Shown here piece after piece: positions 1 through 41,700 of a DNA stretch of 64,000 nt. The notes below the pieces were generated by a model. The model was not told the DNA's origin. It made no database searches and saw only the letters and a program-made list of their open reading frames with translations. Location: the NCBI GenBank assembly GCA_039621445.1, contig CP154954.1:72113082-72177081 (forward strand), given 5' to 3'. Made by a program: the position numbers and the translations under genes. How positions within the stretch are numbered: position 1 is the stretch's first letter; every line of letters starts with the position of its first letter. This DNA is from Euglena gracilis (lineage: Eukaryota > Euglenida > Euglenophyceae > Euglenales).

Positions 1-24
1 CCCCCCAGGGGGAGTGGGGTGCGC

Positions 25-456
25 CAGGGTTGTATGGGAAGCTCCGCAGACATGAGGTAGGTGGTAGGGGGGTCACCCCCCAGGGACTCCTTTCCGAAAC
101 TGGGGGGGGGGGGGCAAAAAAAAATCTTCTGGCGCTTTGCGCCAGGGGTGTATTTTAGGACATGAAGTTTTGGCAACATGGCCAAAAAAAATGGCCATAA
201 CTCGGGATAAGCGGGGAGTTGCGCGGAAATCAAAATACTGTTAGATGGGGCATTTTAAGGGCTTCAATTTTGGTTCTCCTGACATTTCCTCCGATTCCCT
301 GCCATTTTTGAGAAATTTCAGAAAAATTGATTTTTGATCCAAAAAAGCGGCCGAAATTTTCGGCGACCGAAAACTGGAGGTTGGAGGGGGGGCCCCCCAC
401 CCCCCCTTAGTTTGGAAGGGGGTCCCCCCCCCCTCAGAGATTCCCATACAACCCTG
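25..456. mobile_element. hAT-like MITE, CAGGGTTGTATGGGAA ends
   Basis: Perfect 16-bp terminal inverted repeats (CAGGGTTGTATGGGAA / TTCCCATACAACCCTG). Flanks GGGTGCGC (17-24) and GGGTGTGC (457-464) match at 7 of 8 bases, as an aged 8-bp hAT duplication would. No coding capacity. A truncated inverted relative lies at about 3150-3200. Confidence 0.8.
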
Positions 457-867
457 GGGTGTGCCATGGGTCAGGTTTTTGCTGGCCCATGTTGTTTTTT
501 TTTGCTAATTAACAGCCGGGGCTGCAAATGAGGCTAACAAGCACACCCCCAAGGAGGGACGTTTAGCAAAGGCCGGGGTGTTCACTAGACCTTCCTAATC
601 AGACCTGTATTTGATGCTTATTTCCTTTTTTGTTTTGTTGACAAGCATATCATTTTTGGCCACCATCAGCAAAAGACAAGCTTTTGATGCCCCTCCACTG
701 GATGAAGGAAAATAATTGTGCAGCTGTTGGTGCCAAAAAAATTATCCTTTTCAATTCCAAGGCAAGGGATCGTTGGATGGGATCCCCCCTCAAATGGTGC
801 TCCAAGACGGTGGTTAAGGGACAGGAATTTTTTTTAAAGACCGCCCCCCCCCCCCTTTCGGCCAAAG

Positions 868-1177
868 CAGACAATTGGTCAAGCACTGGCCAACCCCCCC
901 CCCCCCGGGTCACTGACTGGTTTTTTCAGAGTGACTGACTGTTTTTTTTTTTGGGCCCAGTCGGCCAGGGGTGGGCAAAAGTGGTTTGAGTGACCCCGGC
1001 GCCTTTGGCGCCGGGGAATTTTTTGGGCCTAAATTAGCCCAAAGTGACTCGACCCCCTCCCGGGGGGGGGGGGGGGGGTAGTGACTGACTGGTTTCCCGG
1101 AAAAAAGTGATTGACTGGTTTTTCGAAAAGTGGAGTGACCCCCCTCCCCCCCTCGGGGGTTGGTAAAAAATTGTATG
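868..1177. mobile_element. hAT-like MITE, CAGTCACT family
   Basis: Ends CAGACAATTGGTC and AATTGTATG (inverted CATACAATT). Flanked by a perfect 8-bp duplication GGCCAAAG (860-867, 1178-1185). The inside repeats the motif CCAGTCAGTCACT next to C/G tracts. Confidence 0.8.
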
Positions 1178-1956
1178 GGCCAAAGGGCCGGAGGACCATA
1201 GGCCGGACTGGGATTGAGCAGGGTCAAAAAAGTTAATTAAAAGTTGAAAACCACATTTTTTTGATGATTTGGGCGGATGCATGGTTCCAGGATGCCAGGA
1301 ATCAATTTTTTTCCTGATATTTGCACCTGTTCTCGCCGAAAAATTCCAAATTTCTTTGCCCTCCTCCCCAACTGGAAAAAAAACTCCCTATTTTAACTGT
1401 TTATTTTGTAAACAAAAATTTATCAAAAATGGTGCCACACGGAGCACTTCAGGGGGGAGGGGGGGGTGGGGGGACGTCCCCCCTTCCGAAACTAGGGGGG
1501 GGTGGGAGACCCCCCACCACCTTACCCCCATAGGAGGGGGAGGGGCAGGGTTCGATAAAGGACAGGTGGGGGGGGTGGTCCGGACCCCCCCTGCGGGCCA
1601 GGAGGGGGGGGGGACCCCCCCGGTCTGGGTTACCGAAAATTTTTGACCCCCCAAAACGACCAAAGTGCCATTTTGGGCACTTTTTGGGCAAAAATGTGCC
1701 AAAAAAAATGCAAAAAAAATTCGGCGCAAAGCGCCGGAGGAAAAGATTGACCTTTTTGGGGGGGTCCCGGGAACCCCCCCCCCCCGAGGGTCGGTCCGGA
1801 CCCCTGGCAGGTGGGGTTTGGGTTTGGGTTTGCTTTGCCCTGCTGACGCGCAGTGCCCACGGTCAGCAGACCCAGCATGAGTGCCAGGCCAGCTTCCGTG
1901 GGGCACACCCAGGGCCCGGGCACAGTTGAACTTGGAGGGCTCATGAAGGCCAGCCA

Positions 1957-2432
1957 GGAAGGATGAGAAGAGACCGTGCCCATGCGAGCAGGCCATGAGA
2001 GTGAGATGAGACCGTGCCCATGGGAGCAGGCCATGAGAGTGAGATGAGACCGTGCCCATGGGAGCAGGCAATGAGAGTGAGATGATACCGTGCCCATGGG
2101 AGCACCATGAGATGAGACCGTGCCCATGGGAGCAGGCCATGAGAGTGAGATGAGACCGTGCCCATGGGAGCAGGCCATGAGATGAGGCCGTGCCCATGGG
2201 AGCAGGCCATGAGATGAGACCGTGCCCATGGGAGCAGGCCATGAGATGAGGCCGTGCCCATGGGAGCAGGCCATGAGATGAGGCCGTGCCCATGGGAGCA
2301 GGCCATGAGATGAGACCGTGCCCATGGGAGCAGGCCATGAGATGAGACCGTGCCCATGGGAGCAGGCCATGAGATGAGACCGTGCCCATGGGAGCAGGCC
2401 ATGAGATGAGACCGTGCACATGGGAGCAGGCC
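1957..2432. repeat. 32-38 bp minisatellite
   Basis: About 14 tandem units containing CCGTGCCCATGGGAGCAGGC and CATGAGATGAGA. Some units carry an extra GAGTGA. Long ORFs across it are artefacts of the unit length. Confidence 0.95.
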
Positions 2433-2528
2433 ATGAGTTGGGCATACCAACAGGGAACTCGGAGTTCCGCACAGCAGGCACTGGACCCGCCCAAGGCGGA
2501 AATCAACCTCAAATGAGGTTTGGGAGGG

Positions 2529-2530
<2 letters not shown>

Positions 2531-2562
<32 letters not shown>
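2531..2562. repeat. (AC)n microsatellite
   Basis: Uninterrupted AC dinucleotide tract just right of the minisatellite, inside the same hAT-like element. Confidence 0.95.
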
Positions 2563-2564
<2 letters not shown>

Positions 2565-3142
2565 CGTTTAAGAAATTATCAAGTTTTGAGGTGTTTCGCT
2601 CAGTATTCAGGTATTCGGTGGGGCTGGCAAAATTATGCCTGTTGAGATGCATAATCTGTGCATGGTACGTAAATGTCAATTACAATATGGTATATGTGTG
2701 CGAGGAAAACATGGGGACAAAAGGGAGGAAGACATTTGGAATTACGGCAGTTCCTGAGTTATGTCGAGCCGATTTGGGGCTGCCTGGGGGAGGGGGGGGG
2801 GGCTGCAAATCCGAGCTGTGGGTTGCTCACATGAGCAGGGGTCAAGGCAAGGGGTGGTTGGCATTTTCTTCCAAGGGAATGGCGCAGGTGGGGAAGATCC
2901 ACCTCTTCCCAGAAATTTTGCCCGGTTCGCCGCGCCTTTGGCACGTTGACCCCCTCCCGCCACGGGGAGGCTGGGCACCGCTGGGGTCCCGGTGGGAGGG
3001 ACCCCAGCGGTGCCCAGCCCCTGGCAGGTGGGGGGGGGGTCCGGACCCCCCCCTGCGGGCCCGGGGGGGGGGGGGGGGGGTGGGGGGGACACCCCCCACC
3101 TAAACCATGTACGCCCTCCTTATATCAAACCCTGGGGAGGGG

Positions 3143-3720
3143 ACCCCCTACCACCTACCTCATGTCTGCGGAGCTTCCCGTGCAACCCTCCCCCCCCCTG
3201 CCCGACCACCTGTAAGGTTGCGGGGATTCCCGTACAGCACTGGCCACTAGCTTGGAAACCATTTTCCTGTACATTCTTCATTGAGTGTGCAGGACCCCCT
3301 TCAGGCTGTATTTTAGTCGGGTGCCGACCCCACCCCGGGGGGGGGGGGTGCCTGCCTGGGCAGGCACTCCAAATCCGACCCTCCCCCCCAGGGGGGGGGT
3401 AGGGCACACGGCCAAAAGTGCCCAAGCACAACCCCGGCGCCAAAGGCGCCGGGGAGCCAAAAATGGCCTATTTTCTGAGGAATGTGCCTGGGCACAGGCC
3501 GAAATCCGACCCCCGGGGGGGGGGTCGGATCGGGAGTGCCTTGGAGTGCCTGCCCGGGAGTGCCCTGGTGGGGTCGGCACCCGACTAAAATACGGCCGGG
3601 TCCCCACCCACTCTCGAAAACCCACCGGGGTTTTCGAGAGTGTCGAGGGGGGGGGGGCACAGAGGTGTTTAGTGAATCTATGCACGGCACGCTGCATGGG
3701 GCACGAGAGGCGGCGCAAAC
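3143..3720. other. Intergenic or intron sequence left of exon 16
   Basis: Holds a truncated copy of the 25-456 MITE end, a GGCGCCAAAGGCGCC hairpin at about 3434-3455, and an inverted pair of GTGCCGACCCCACC-type blocks around GC tracts. No exon recognised. Confidence 0.5.
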
Positions 3721-34185
<30,465 letters not shown>

Positions 34186-35675
34186 GGGATGGCCTGGTGG
34201 GGTTGACCCCATCCTGGGATGGGGGCGAGAGCATCTCCATCCCCCCCCTTTCACCATGGCACTTTCCAGGGGCAGGGGAGGGCACAATGCGGCAGGGGAG
34301 GGCACATGCTACCACATGTCCATACAACATGTCTCACGCATGAGCATGAGCATTTGGGGCCCTTTGGCCCCAAAATGCTCATGCATTTTGAGCATGAGCA
34401 TTCTCATGCTCATGCCCATGCGCATGAGCATGATTATATGCTCATGGGCCAAATTGGGTGTGCTCAAATAAGGGGAGGGAGTGGTAGCTGGCTCACAGCA
34501 GCGCCCGACCATACCGTTGCTTAGTGACTCACTTTCCACTCTGAAAAAACCAGTCAATCACCTTTTCCCAAAAAAACCAGTCAGTCACTTTACCCCCCTA
34601 TGGCAACCATATGGTTGTTTGGAAAACATGGATCTCGCCCCCCCCAGAAAAATCATTTATACCCCTGCCCCCCCCCCCCGTGACCCGCACCACCCCCAAA
34701 AAACGTACCTTCGGTCACAAATTGGGCAAGCACGCCTAAACCATTTGACACCATGTGATGTTTACAAGGAGGATCTCTGGGCGTTGAGCCTGGATGACAT
34801 CCTAGATGAGTTCATCAAACAAAACAACTTGCGGGCGTCCATTTTTGCCTTGAGAAAATTGATTTGCCTCGGCGACATGTTTTGCCCGGAATAGAATGTT
34901 CCGACATCATTGGAAAACACAGCACCAGAAAAATTTTTTGGCTCGCTCGGCGAAAAAAATGTTCCTACACTGGGGGTCCCTTCCTGGAGAAAAACCAACC
35001 AGCTGTCAAGTCCAAGACAAGGCTGTTAAAAAACGTCCGGAAGTGGGGTGAATCCTGACTGCCATCCAAGTAATTTATTTCCAACCATAAATGTAATTTA
35101 TTTCCAACCACTATCCATTCTTCTTCCCCTGGGGAAGGGTACTCCACTTGGACCTGTGGAACCCCTGTAAGTTGGGGGTTCGGCATTGGAGATGGAAGTT
35201 CCCGGTGATGTTGCGTTTAGGTCGAGTGGATCGTGGAACTCGAGTTGGGATTTGCAAATTAATTGGTCCCTTACGTTTCAACGAAATTTGTATGGCAAAT
35301 TCGAATGTATGATAAATTCGATAATATATAAAACTGACCATTTATTTGGGTGCCACGCTTCCAAATTTGGCCACCGTGGAACCAGATTATGAATCACATA
35401 ATCATAATGAGATTCGCGCAGCGTTTCCTTTCACCCAGACCCAGGCCTGTCGCACAGTGCCCCAAGGTGTGTACGACAAAACCCTTAGACGTGCCCGACC
35501 AGTGAGGAGCAAAGGCCAAATGCCCTGGAAAACCCGGGACAGCGCCTTTTGCTTGATTAATCGATTAAATCGATCAATTGTTCGCCCCGATCAATTGTTC
35601 GGTGTTCAATTTTTTGAGCGATTAATTGAAGAGGCTTTCCATGCACTCATCAATTTGGGTGATCCTCAATGTGAC
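34186..35675. other. 5' flank of the TRAP1-like gene
   Basis: Upstream of exon 1 on the minus strand. Contains an ATGAGCAT palindrome cluster (34320-34450), a truncated CAGTCACT-family end at 34510, and AT-rich sequence with ATTAATCGATTAAATCGAT near 35558. No clear TATA box could be assigned. Confidence 0.4.
34320..34450. repeat. ATGAGCAT palindrome cluster
   Basis: Many copies of GAGCATGAGCAT in both orientations, including ATGAGCATTTGGGGCC facing GGCCCCAAAATGCTCAT with a CTTT loop. It lies about 140-260 bp upstream of the predicted start codon. Confidence 0.8.
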
Positions 35676-35696
35676 CATTCGGGCTCCGCACTGCGA

Positions 35697-35793
35697 GATG
35701 GTGAGGTCCTGCTTTCCTTGCCGGCTGTTCTGTCCTGGTGTGTTTGTGCGTGCGCGGGGGGTGCTTCTTACTGCTTTTTGTTGCCGGAGTTTG
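35697..35793 (+). repeat. DIRS left inverted terminal repeat
   Basis: About 97 bp starting GATGGTGAGGTCCTGC. Near-perfect reverse complement of 56941-57038. Confidence 0.9.
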
Positions 35794-35907
35794 CTGATTC
35801 CTAATTCTGCCCTTCGACCTCAAGGAGAAAGAATTTCAACAGTACGAGTGCGGTCAATACTGAAGACAAAGACATTCAAAAATCAAACACGTGTTCAACG
35901 GAATTCA

Positions 35908-38107
35908 ATGAAAGATGTGTTGGAAAAAATTTCAAGCTGTCAAGAGGAAGTGGGAGCACAAGGAAGTTCAAGACAGACAGCCGAAGCTGGAAAACACCGA
36001 GGAACTGCAGGCGCTGGAGTACCTGATGGAGCAGGGCCAACACGTCCGTCCGTGGCCGTCGCAACCCTTCCGCCCCACAGTTCGTCAGAAATTTCCTGTT
36101 TTCAACAAAGCTTTTGTGACGGCCATGGACCCTGGACACTCGTGGTCAGAGCAAAGCGTCAGAGGAGCCATCCAGGGCAAGGCCCATTGGGTCATGGGGA
36201 CCCATCACAGTCATCAATCAAGGAAACATTGTCAGGAGCGGGAAAAAAGGGTCTGGCAGACTACCCATCCCCCTTCTCATCCCCACCCCTATGGCAGGGG
36301 AAATATGACAAGTTCAAAGGGTTCAAGTCAGGAAGGTGGAAACCCTCCTCAAAATGGCCATGGCGGCCATCTATCTACAGGGCCTGGGGCCCAAGGCTAT
36401 GGCAGCCATCATTCAAAAGGGCATGGTGCCCATTCTCAAGGACAGAGAACCCAGAATCCCAGCAGGGGACCCCAGTGGGGAGAGGTATGTCCAACTATCC
36501 CCCCAGAACCCTCAAAATCATTCCCCCCAGGGAAAGCAAGCCACAGCCAAGACAGGTGGCATCAAAACCCTCAGAACAATTCAGCCATGGTGGCTCATCT
36601 GGGGAACCAAGAGGGAAAAAGAAGACACAAGAAAAGTGCTGGAGAGAAGGTCAATGGAGACCAAGAAGGCCAGATGGCCCTGAAGGCCAATGGAGGCCAT
36701 TACAATCAAGATATCAAGGCCAATGGAGGCCATTTCAAGCAAATTCAGGTGGCCACTGGAGGCCAGCACATTCAAGATATCAGCCCTTGGGGGGGAGGCC
36801 CAAGATTGGCTACACCAGGGCCCCCCCAGAAGGTAATCAGCCCTCACCCCCCAGCATTATATGTACCTCCCCACCACAGACCTTCCCCCATCTTTCAAAA
36901 ACAGGGGGAAAGCCTGTCTTTGAGCAGCCCTATGGCAGGGCCAGAGGCAACCCCAGTGATGGGGCAGCCAGGGGAATGGACCCCAGTGATGGGGCAGCCA
37001 GGGGAAAGGACCCCAGTGATGGGGCCTGTGGAATCCCCAGACACATTATACCCAGGGGTGCCCCCCTACAGGGCCCTGCAGGCCAGCATCCCCCATTGGG
37101 TCAAGGCAGGAGCCAGCACAGAGGTATTAAACCTGATAAGGGAAGGGGTCAGGGCAGATCTTCCCCTCCCCCCTCAGATGTCCTTAAAAGTTCCCTTCAA
37201 AACTCCCCAAGAAATAAGGACTGCCCAGAAAATTCTGAGAGAATACGAATGTGCAGGGGCAACCAGGCAAATCACCCCACAGGAGGCAAAACATTTTGTC
37301 CCTTATTTTATCATTTCCAAAAAGGAAGGGGAAAAGACCAAGGAAAGACTGATTTCAGATTGTCGACAGTTAAATCTCCATTTCACCCCCCAGAAATTCA
37401 GATTGGAACACATGGGAAACATCTTCCCATATCTAAGAAAAGGTTGGTTCTGTGGAAAAATAGACCTGAAAGATGCATATTTCCACTTAAAACTGCACAG
37501 CAGTCTGGAAAAACATGTGTGCATGCAGGTGGGGGGGGAAACGTGGCAATTTCAAGCTGCATGCTTTGGTATAAGCAGCCTGCCACAAAAATTTATGACT
37601 CTTATGAGAGTCTGGGAAAGAAAATGGAGAAAGGAAGGCAAGGTAGTTTTCATCTACCTGGACGACATTTTGCTGTTAGCCCCCAGCAAAAAGACAGCAG
37701 CCCAACATTTGGCAGAAGTAAAAACAGACCTTTTACTGGCAGGTTTCAGACTAAACCTCCCCAAATCCTGTCTGGAACCCACACAGGAAATAAAACATTT
37801 GGGCCAATGGATCAATTTGAAAAAAGGCCAATTGGAAATTCCTCAGGAAAAACTAAAATCCTTAAGAAAGGAGCTAGGCAAAGTGCTCACAGCACAGAAA
37901 ATGAGCTGCAGAAAACTCAGTTCTATTGTGGGACAAGTCAGAAGCTATTTAGTTTCAATGCCATTTCTCAGAATTCTGACAGATCAACTTTGCAAAATGG
38001 TGGATTTGCACACAAAGTGGGGTTGGGACCACACCCTGACCATTCCCCAGGGGGTCAAAGATCAAATTGTGGAGTTAAAAGCCTTTTTACAGCCAGGTGT
38101 GGGCAGG
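35908..38107 (+). CDS. DIRS overlapping ORF, 5' part (gag-like, leads to recombinase)
   Basis: Starts MKDVLEKISSCQEEVGAQ seven bases before the RT ORF start. Open across the entire RT region. Carries repeated QWRP motifs (GQWRPRRP, GQWRPLQSRY, GQWRPFQANS), Arg/Pro/Lys-rich, gag-like in composition. With the LTR element removed it is continuous with the recombinase frame. Real translation of the part antiphase to RT is inference; low T content could keep it open by chance. Confidence 0.5.
35915..38107 (+). CDS. DIRS RT/RNase H ORF, 5' part
   Basis: Starts MCWKKFQAVKRKWEHKE. Residues up to about 400 are low-complexity, Gly/Pro/Gln/His-rich and gag-like. The reverse transcriptase follows with PYFIISKKEGEKTKERLISD, DLKDAYFHLKL and the catalytic YLDD at 37655-37666. 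The ORF is interrupted at 38107 by the LTR element. Removing that element and one GCAGG restores the same reading into 54886, so it was intact before insertion. An overlapping frame (35908 start) is open throughout. Confidence 0.88.
38103..38107 (+). repeat. Target-site duplication GCAGG, left
   Basis: GCAGG directly before the 5' LTR, repeated at 54881-54885 after the 3' LTR. Confidence 0.92.
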
Positions 38108-38536
38108 TGTGTACCAGGCACGTCCCAGCTCTGTAGGATATCTGCAGAGTGGGTTCTGTGACGGTCGCACCACTGTGGAAACCCACAGCTGGTAAGATCG
38201 TGGCAGACCCTTCTGGGATCTGCCCCTGGACACGTCAGCACTTTTCTCTCCTTCCCCCACAGGTGGTATTCTTTACTCTCACAATCTCCAAGTTTCACCA
38301 TTGGTTTTGGCAGAGGGAAAAACCCTCAGAACAATCAACTTTGATCTCAGAAGAAAACTTCTGAATCTTTGCTTTGTGCTTTGCTTCTTGGGGAATTGGG
38401 AAGAAAAGGGGAAAACCACTTTTCGTTACTCCAAAGACTTTTCCCTACCATAAGTAGGCTGCGCACCAAGGCGAAAGCGAAAGGCTTTTACAGAAAGTTC
38501 CAAAAAGGGGAAAAGGGAAAGCTTTGGACGTACACT
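38108..38536 (+). repeat. 5' LTR
   Basis: 429 bp, TGTGTACCAGG to GGACGTACACT. Appears identical to 54452-54880. Contains small hairpins such as TCAGAAG-AAAA-CTTCTGA (38347-38364). Confidence 0.95.
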
Positions 38537-38552
38537 TGGTAGCAGATTTAGG
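38537..38552 (+). promoter_or_regulatory. Primer-binding site, initiator-Met-tRNA type
   Basis: TGGTAGCAGA immediately after the LTR matches the first ten bases expected for an initiator-methionine tRNA 3' end; the following bases diverge. Confidence 0.7.
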
Positions 38553-38601
38553 CAACGAACCTACACAGACGTTCCACACAGAGAAACTCTGTGGTTGACT
38601 G

Positions 38602-38610
38602 GTGGTGAGG
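38602..38610 (+). promoter_or_regulatory. Candidate 5' splice site in leader
   Basis: GTG|GTGAGG resembles a donor consensus and lies before gag. It could pair with the acceptor at 48029 to make a subgenomic mRNA. Inference only. Confidence 0.3.
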
Positions 38611-38790
38611 ATCGTACTGAGCCGTGAAACACGGTGAAAGTACTGTTCCTGGCCCCTAGCCAACCTTTAAGCAAGGATACAGGTCTCAGAAGGCTCTGTT
38701 CGGTAATCGCCGATACAACCTTTCTGGTCCCTGTTTCTCTGCTTATTTGTGTGAATTTTTGGGTTTTTGCCTTTTTACCCATCTCAAAAG

Positions 38791-41700
38791 ATGCAGAGCA
38801 CAAGCCCCAGCCCCAAATTTGATTATGACTTGTTGATGAGTTCATTGAGCAATTGTGATGAAGATTGCGGGGATTGGAACGGTTTGAATGAAACAAGTTC
38901 CAATTCCCGACCCCCCAAGCAAGAAGAAGGCAATTTGACTCATTTGTCATTGTCAAAAGGCGAAACGCCTTTATTATTGCATGGGGGTAATGAACCCTCT
39001 TCATCATCATTGTCATTGATTGTGCGGGATGTAGGTGGCAAAATGCCTTCCTCCATCCCGATTCACCCATCATTGATGCGGCGAGGGGATGAACCCCTTG
39101 CCCCCTCACACTTGGTTACTCATGTTACCCATGAACAAAGTGAGGGGTATTTGCCCTTTGCTCTGTTCACACCCAAAAGATCCCCGGTGGAAGCACCGGT
39201 GGGCCTTTTGGAGTGCAACTCGGTGGAAACACCGTGTTTTTTCCAACCCCCCCCTCAATTACCACCCCCCACACCATTTCACGCTTTGCCGGGATTACCC
39301 GCGGAAGCTGCGGTTTTCCCTGCATTGCCATGGAACCCATATATGCGTCTGGTGGTGCCGGAAATCTCTGGTGCCGTTTCTATTGTGGAGGACTATGAGG
39401 AAGATTTGAGGGATAACCTCACCCCCGGTGATGTTGTCCGAATTCTCGGTCAACTTCCAGCGGATCACCCGCTTAGCAAGCAAATTTTGCATGTCCACCA
39501 ATGCGTTGCGGAATGCGCAACCATGCTCAACAAAGTTTTGCAGTTCGATGAGGACAATCAGAGGGTTGTCAACACCAAACTGGAATGTTGCTGGAATTAT
39601 TTGCAGGAAATCGGCAAATATTGCCAACACAATTTTGAAAATGCGGGGAAAGACCTTCAGCATTTTCGAGAAAGTGTTGACAGTATTTTGCGCATCCAAC
39701 TTCCACAAAATTTCCAACAAATCAGCGAAATGCTGCATGAAGCGGAAACGCGGAATGATTCCAAGTTTCTGCATGTGCAGGATGGTATGAGCCATCTTTT
39801 TGCCCAATTGGAATCCTGTTCAACCATGTTACTGCAATTGCAGCAGCAGTTACAAGCGCAAAATGCCACCCCCAAAATGCCGGAAATCGGTAACTTTGTC
39901 GCGGTTGAGCATTTTGCCGCACTTACCAGTTCTTTCCAAGAAGCCCAACAACGGATTTTGCATCTTGGCTCGGAAATCGAGCACTTGAAGCAATTTCAAG
40001 CGAAAGTGCAAGAAAATTTTGTTCCCCGTTCGCAAATCCAGCTTTTGGAGAAACGAATTTCACACTTGGAGCAAAAATCCTGCCATTGTGCCGCAAATCA
40101 GGATGGATTAACCACCTTGAACGCGAAAATCGCGGATTGCGCACAACGGTTGGATTTCATGCAACAACAAATGCAAACGGACATTGGCGGTATTAATGCC
40201 ACCGTTGTCGGTTTGCAGGAGCATGTTTCTGCACTTTCCAAGCGAATTCCCGACATTAGTGGTATTCAAGCCGCTATTGGGGAATTACAAACCCGTTGCA
40301 CCTTGTTGTCCACCACAGTGACGGAAATCCGCTCACTACCCCCCATTTCGCGTGCTCGGATATCCGAGTCACCGGAATTTCGCTCATTTTATGACAAAGT
40401 GCTTGGTGACAACAAGGAAACCTTGCAAGCATTTTGTACAAGTTTGCTCCAAATTGAGGAAAGCGTGAATCGGAATGCCCGATCCATGCAAGATGAGGTT
40501 TCTCGGTTGGATGGACGAATTTCTGCGTTGTTGGAAAAGCCAACCGCGGAAAATTCGCGCACCACCGTGGAAACCCCCACAAAGTCACTCCACCAATTGC
40601 AAACCGTCTCAAATGCGGTAAAAGCGCTTGCGGGTCAACTCCGGAATGTGGAGGAGTCCCAAGGAAATCTTGCCCAAGAATTACACTTGGTTTCTGAAAA
40701 GATGCCACACTTGGAAGATTTTTCCCGTTACCGCAAACGCGTTAGGCATTTGAAGACTGAGGTTGACCGTATTTGCGGCCAACCCCAGTTGGTGGAACAT
40801 TTGGAAGAAACGGTGCATGACTTGTCCGCGAGTCTGGATAAAATGTCCCCTCCGGTACCGGTTGTGCCACCACCAACCGCGGTAAGCGCTGCGGTTGGTA
40901 TTCCAAATGTCCCGGAATCGCGTTCTCAAATTACCTTTTCCGGAGTAGGAATCCCTACATCCACTGCGAATTTGGTACAACCACCCGCGAAAACGCGAAT
41001 TGTACCACCTTTGCATCTGCCAACACCACAAACTCACTCTTCGCACGACATTTCCGATGAGGAAATTGACCCCCCACTCGAAAATTCGAGTCTCCACCAA
41101 GAAATTCAACATTCTAACCTTGTACGAGGAATGAGCCAACACCCCACACCTGGTATTGGTCATGTGTCGCAATCGCGATCATACCAACAACCGACGGGTT
41201 CTGGAATGCCAGACCACCCATCGGGTTTTCGGCGGGAAACCCGCCCCACTGAGAGGATTTCACCACATTTTTCGCAATTCCCGCAGGAAAATCCTGCCAA
41301 CCTTACACTTGGTGCGGGAAATCCTGCACGGGTCAAACATGGAGCGGATAATCCGCGAAACGCGTTTGGTGTTAAGAATTACCCTGACCCAAACCCCTGG
41401 AATACCACCGAGGGTCAGCGGGTTACTCAGAGAGACTTCAAGGGCACCATCGCAATCGCGAACAAGGTGAAGCCCCAATGGGACGGGGATCCAACCACAT
41501 GGAGACAATTTTTTCGGGATTGGGAGTACTATTGGGCACTAAAGGGACCCACCCAAGACCCGAATCCCGAGGTAGTCAAGATGGAATTCATCGATTGCCT
41601 ACCGAGGGAGGAGCGAGAACGCGCACGCAATTTGGTGATACGTAATGGCGTATCATTCGATGACCTGGTTGAGCAATACGCTTCAACCAATTCAAGTCTG

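Larger units (their letters stand above)
1546..3134. mobile_element. hAT-like element, CAGGGTTYGATA family, 1.6 kb
   Basis: Ends CAGGGTTCGATAAAGG and CTTATATCAAACCCTG, flanked by a perfect 8-bp duplication GGGAGGGG (1538-1545, 3135-3142). Same family as 18897-19309. Longer because it holds a minisatellite and an (AC)n tract. No transposase found. Confidence 0.8.

Noticed and set aside
1388-2560. 390-codon minus-strand ORF
   Set aside because: Translation of the minisatellite and C/G tracts, no family signature.
2580-2640. Minus-strand SPTEYLNTE-like peptide as the next TRAP1 exon
   Set aside because: Lacks the expected IYYL motif and splice borders; the C-terminal exons are better placed outside the window.
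34730-34894. Plus-strand open segment with VYKEDLWALSLDDILDEFIK
   Set aside because: Protein-like composition but isolated, without start, splice partner or family; left unannotated.
38149-38364. 71-codon ORF, repeated at 54493
   Set aside because: It is LTR sequence; the duplication reflects identical LTRs.
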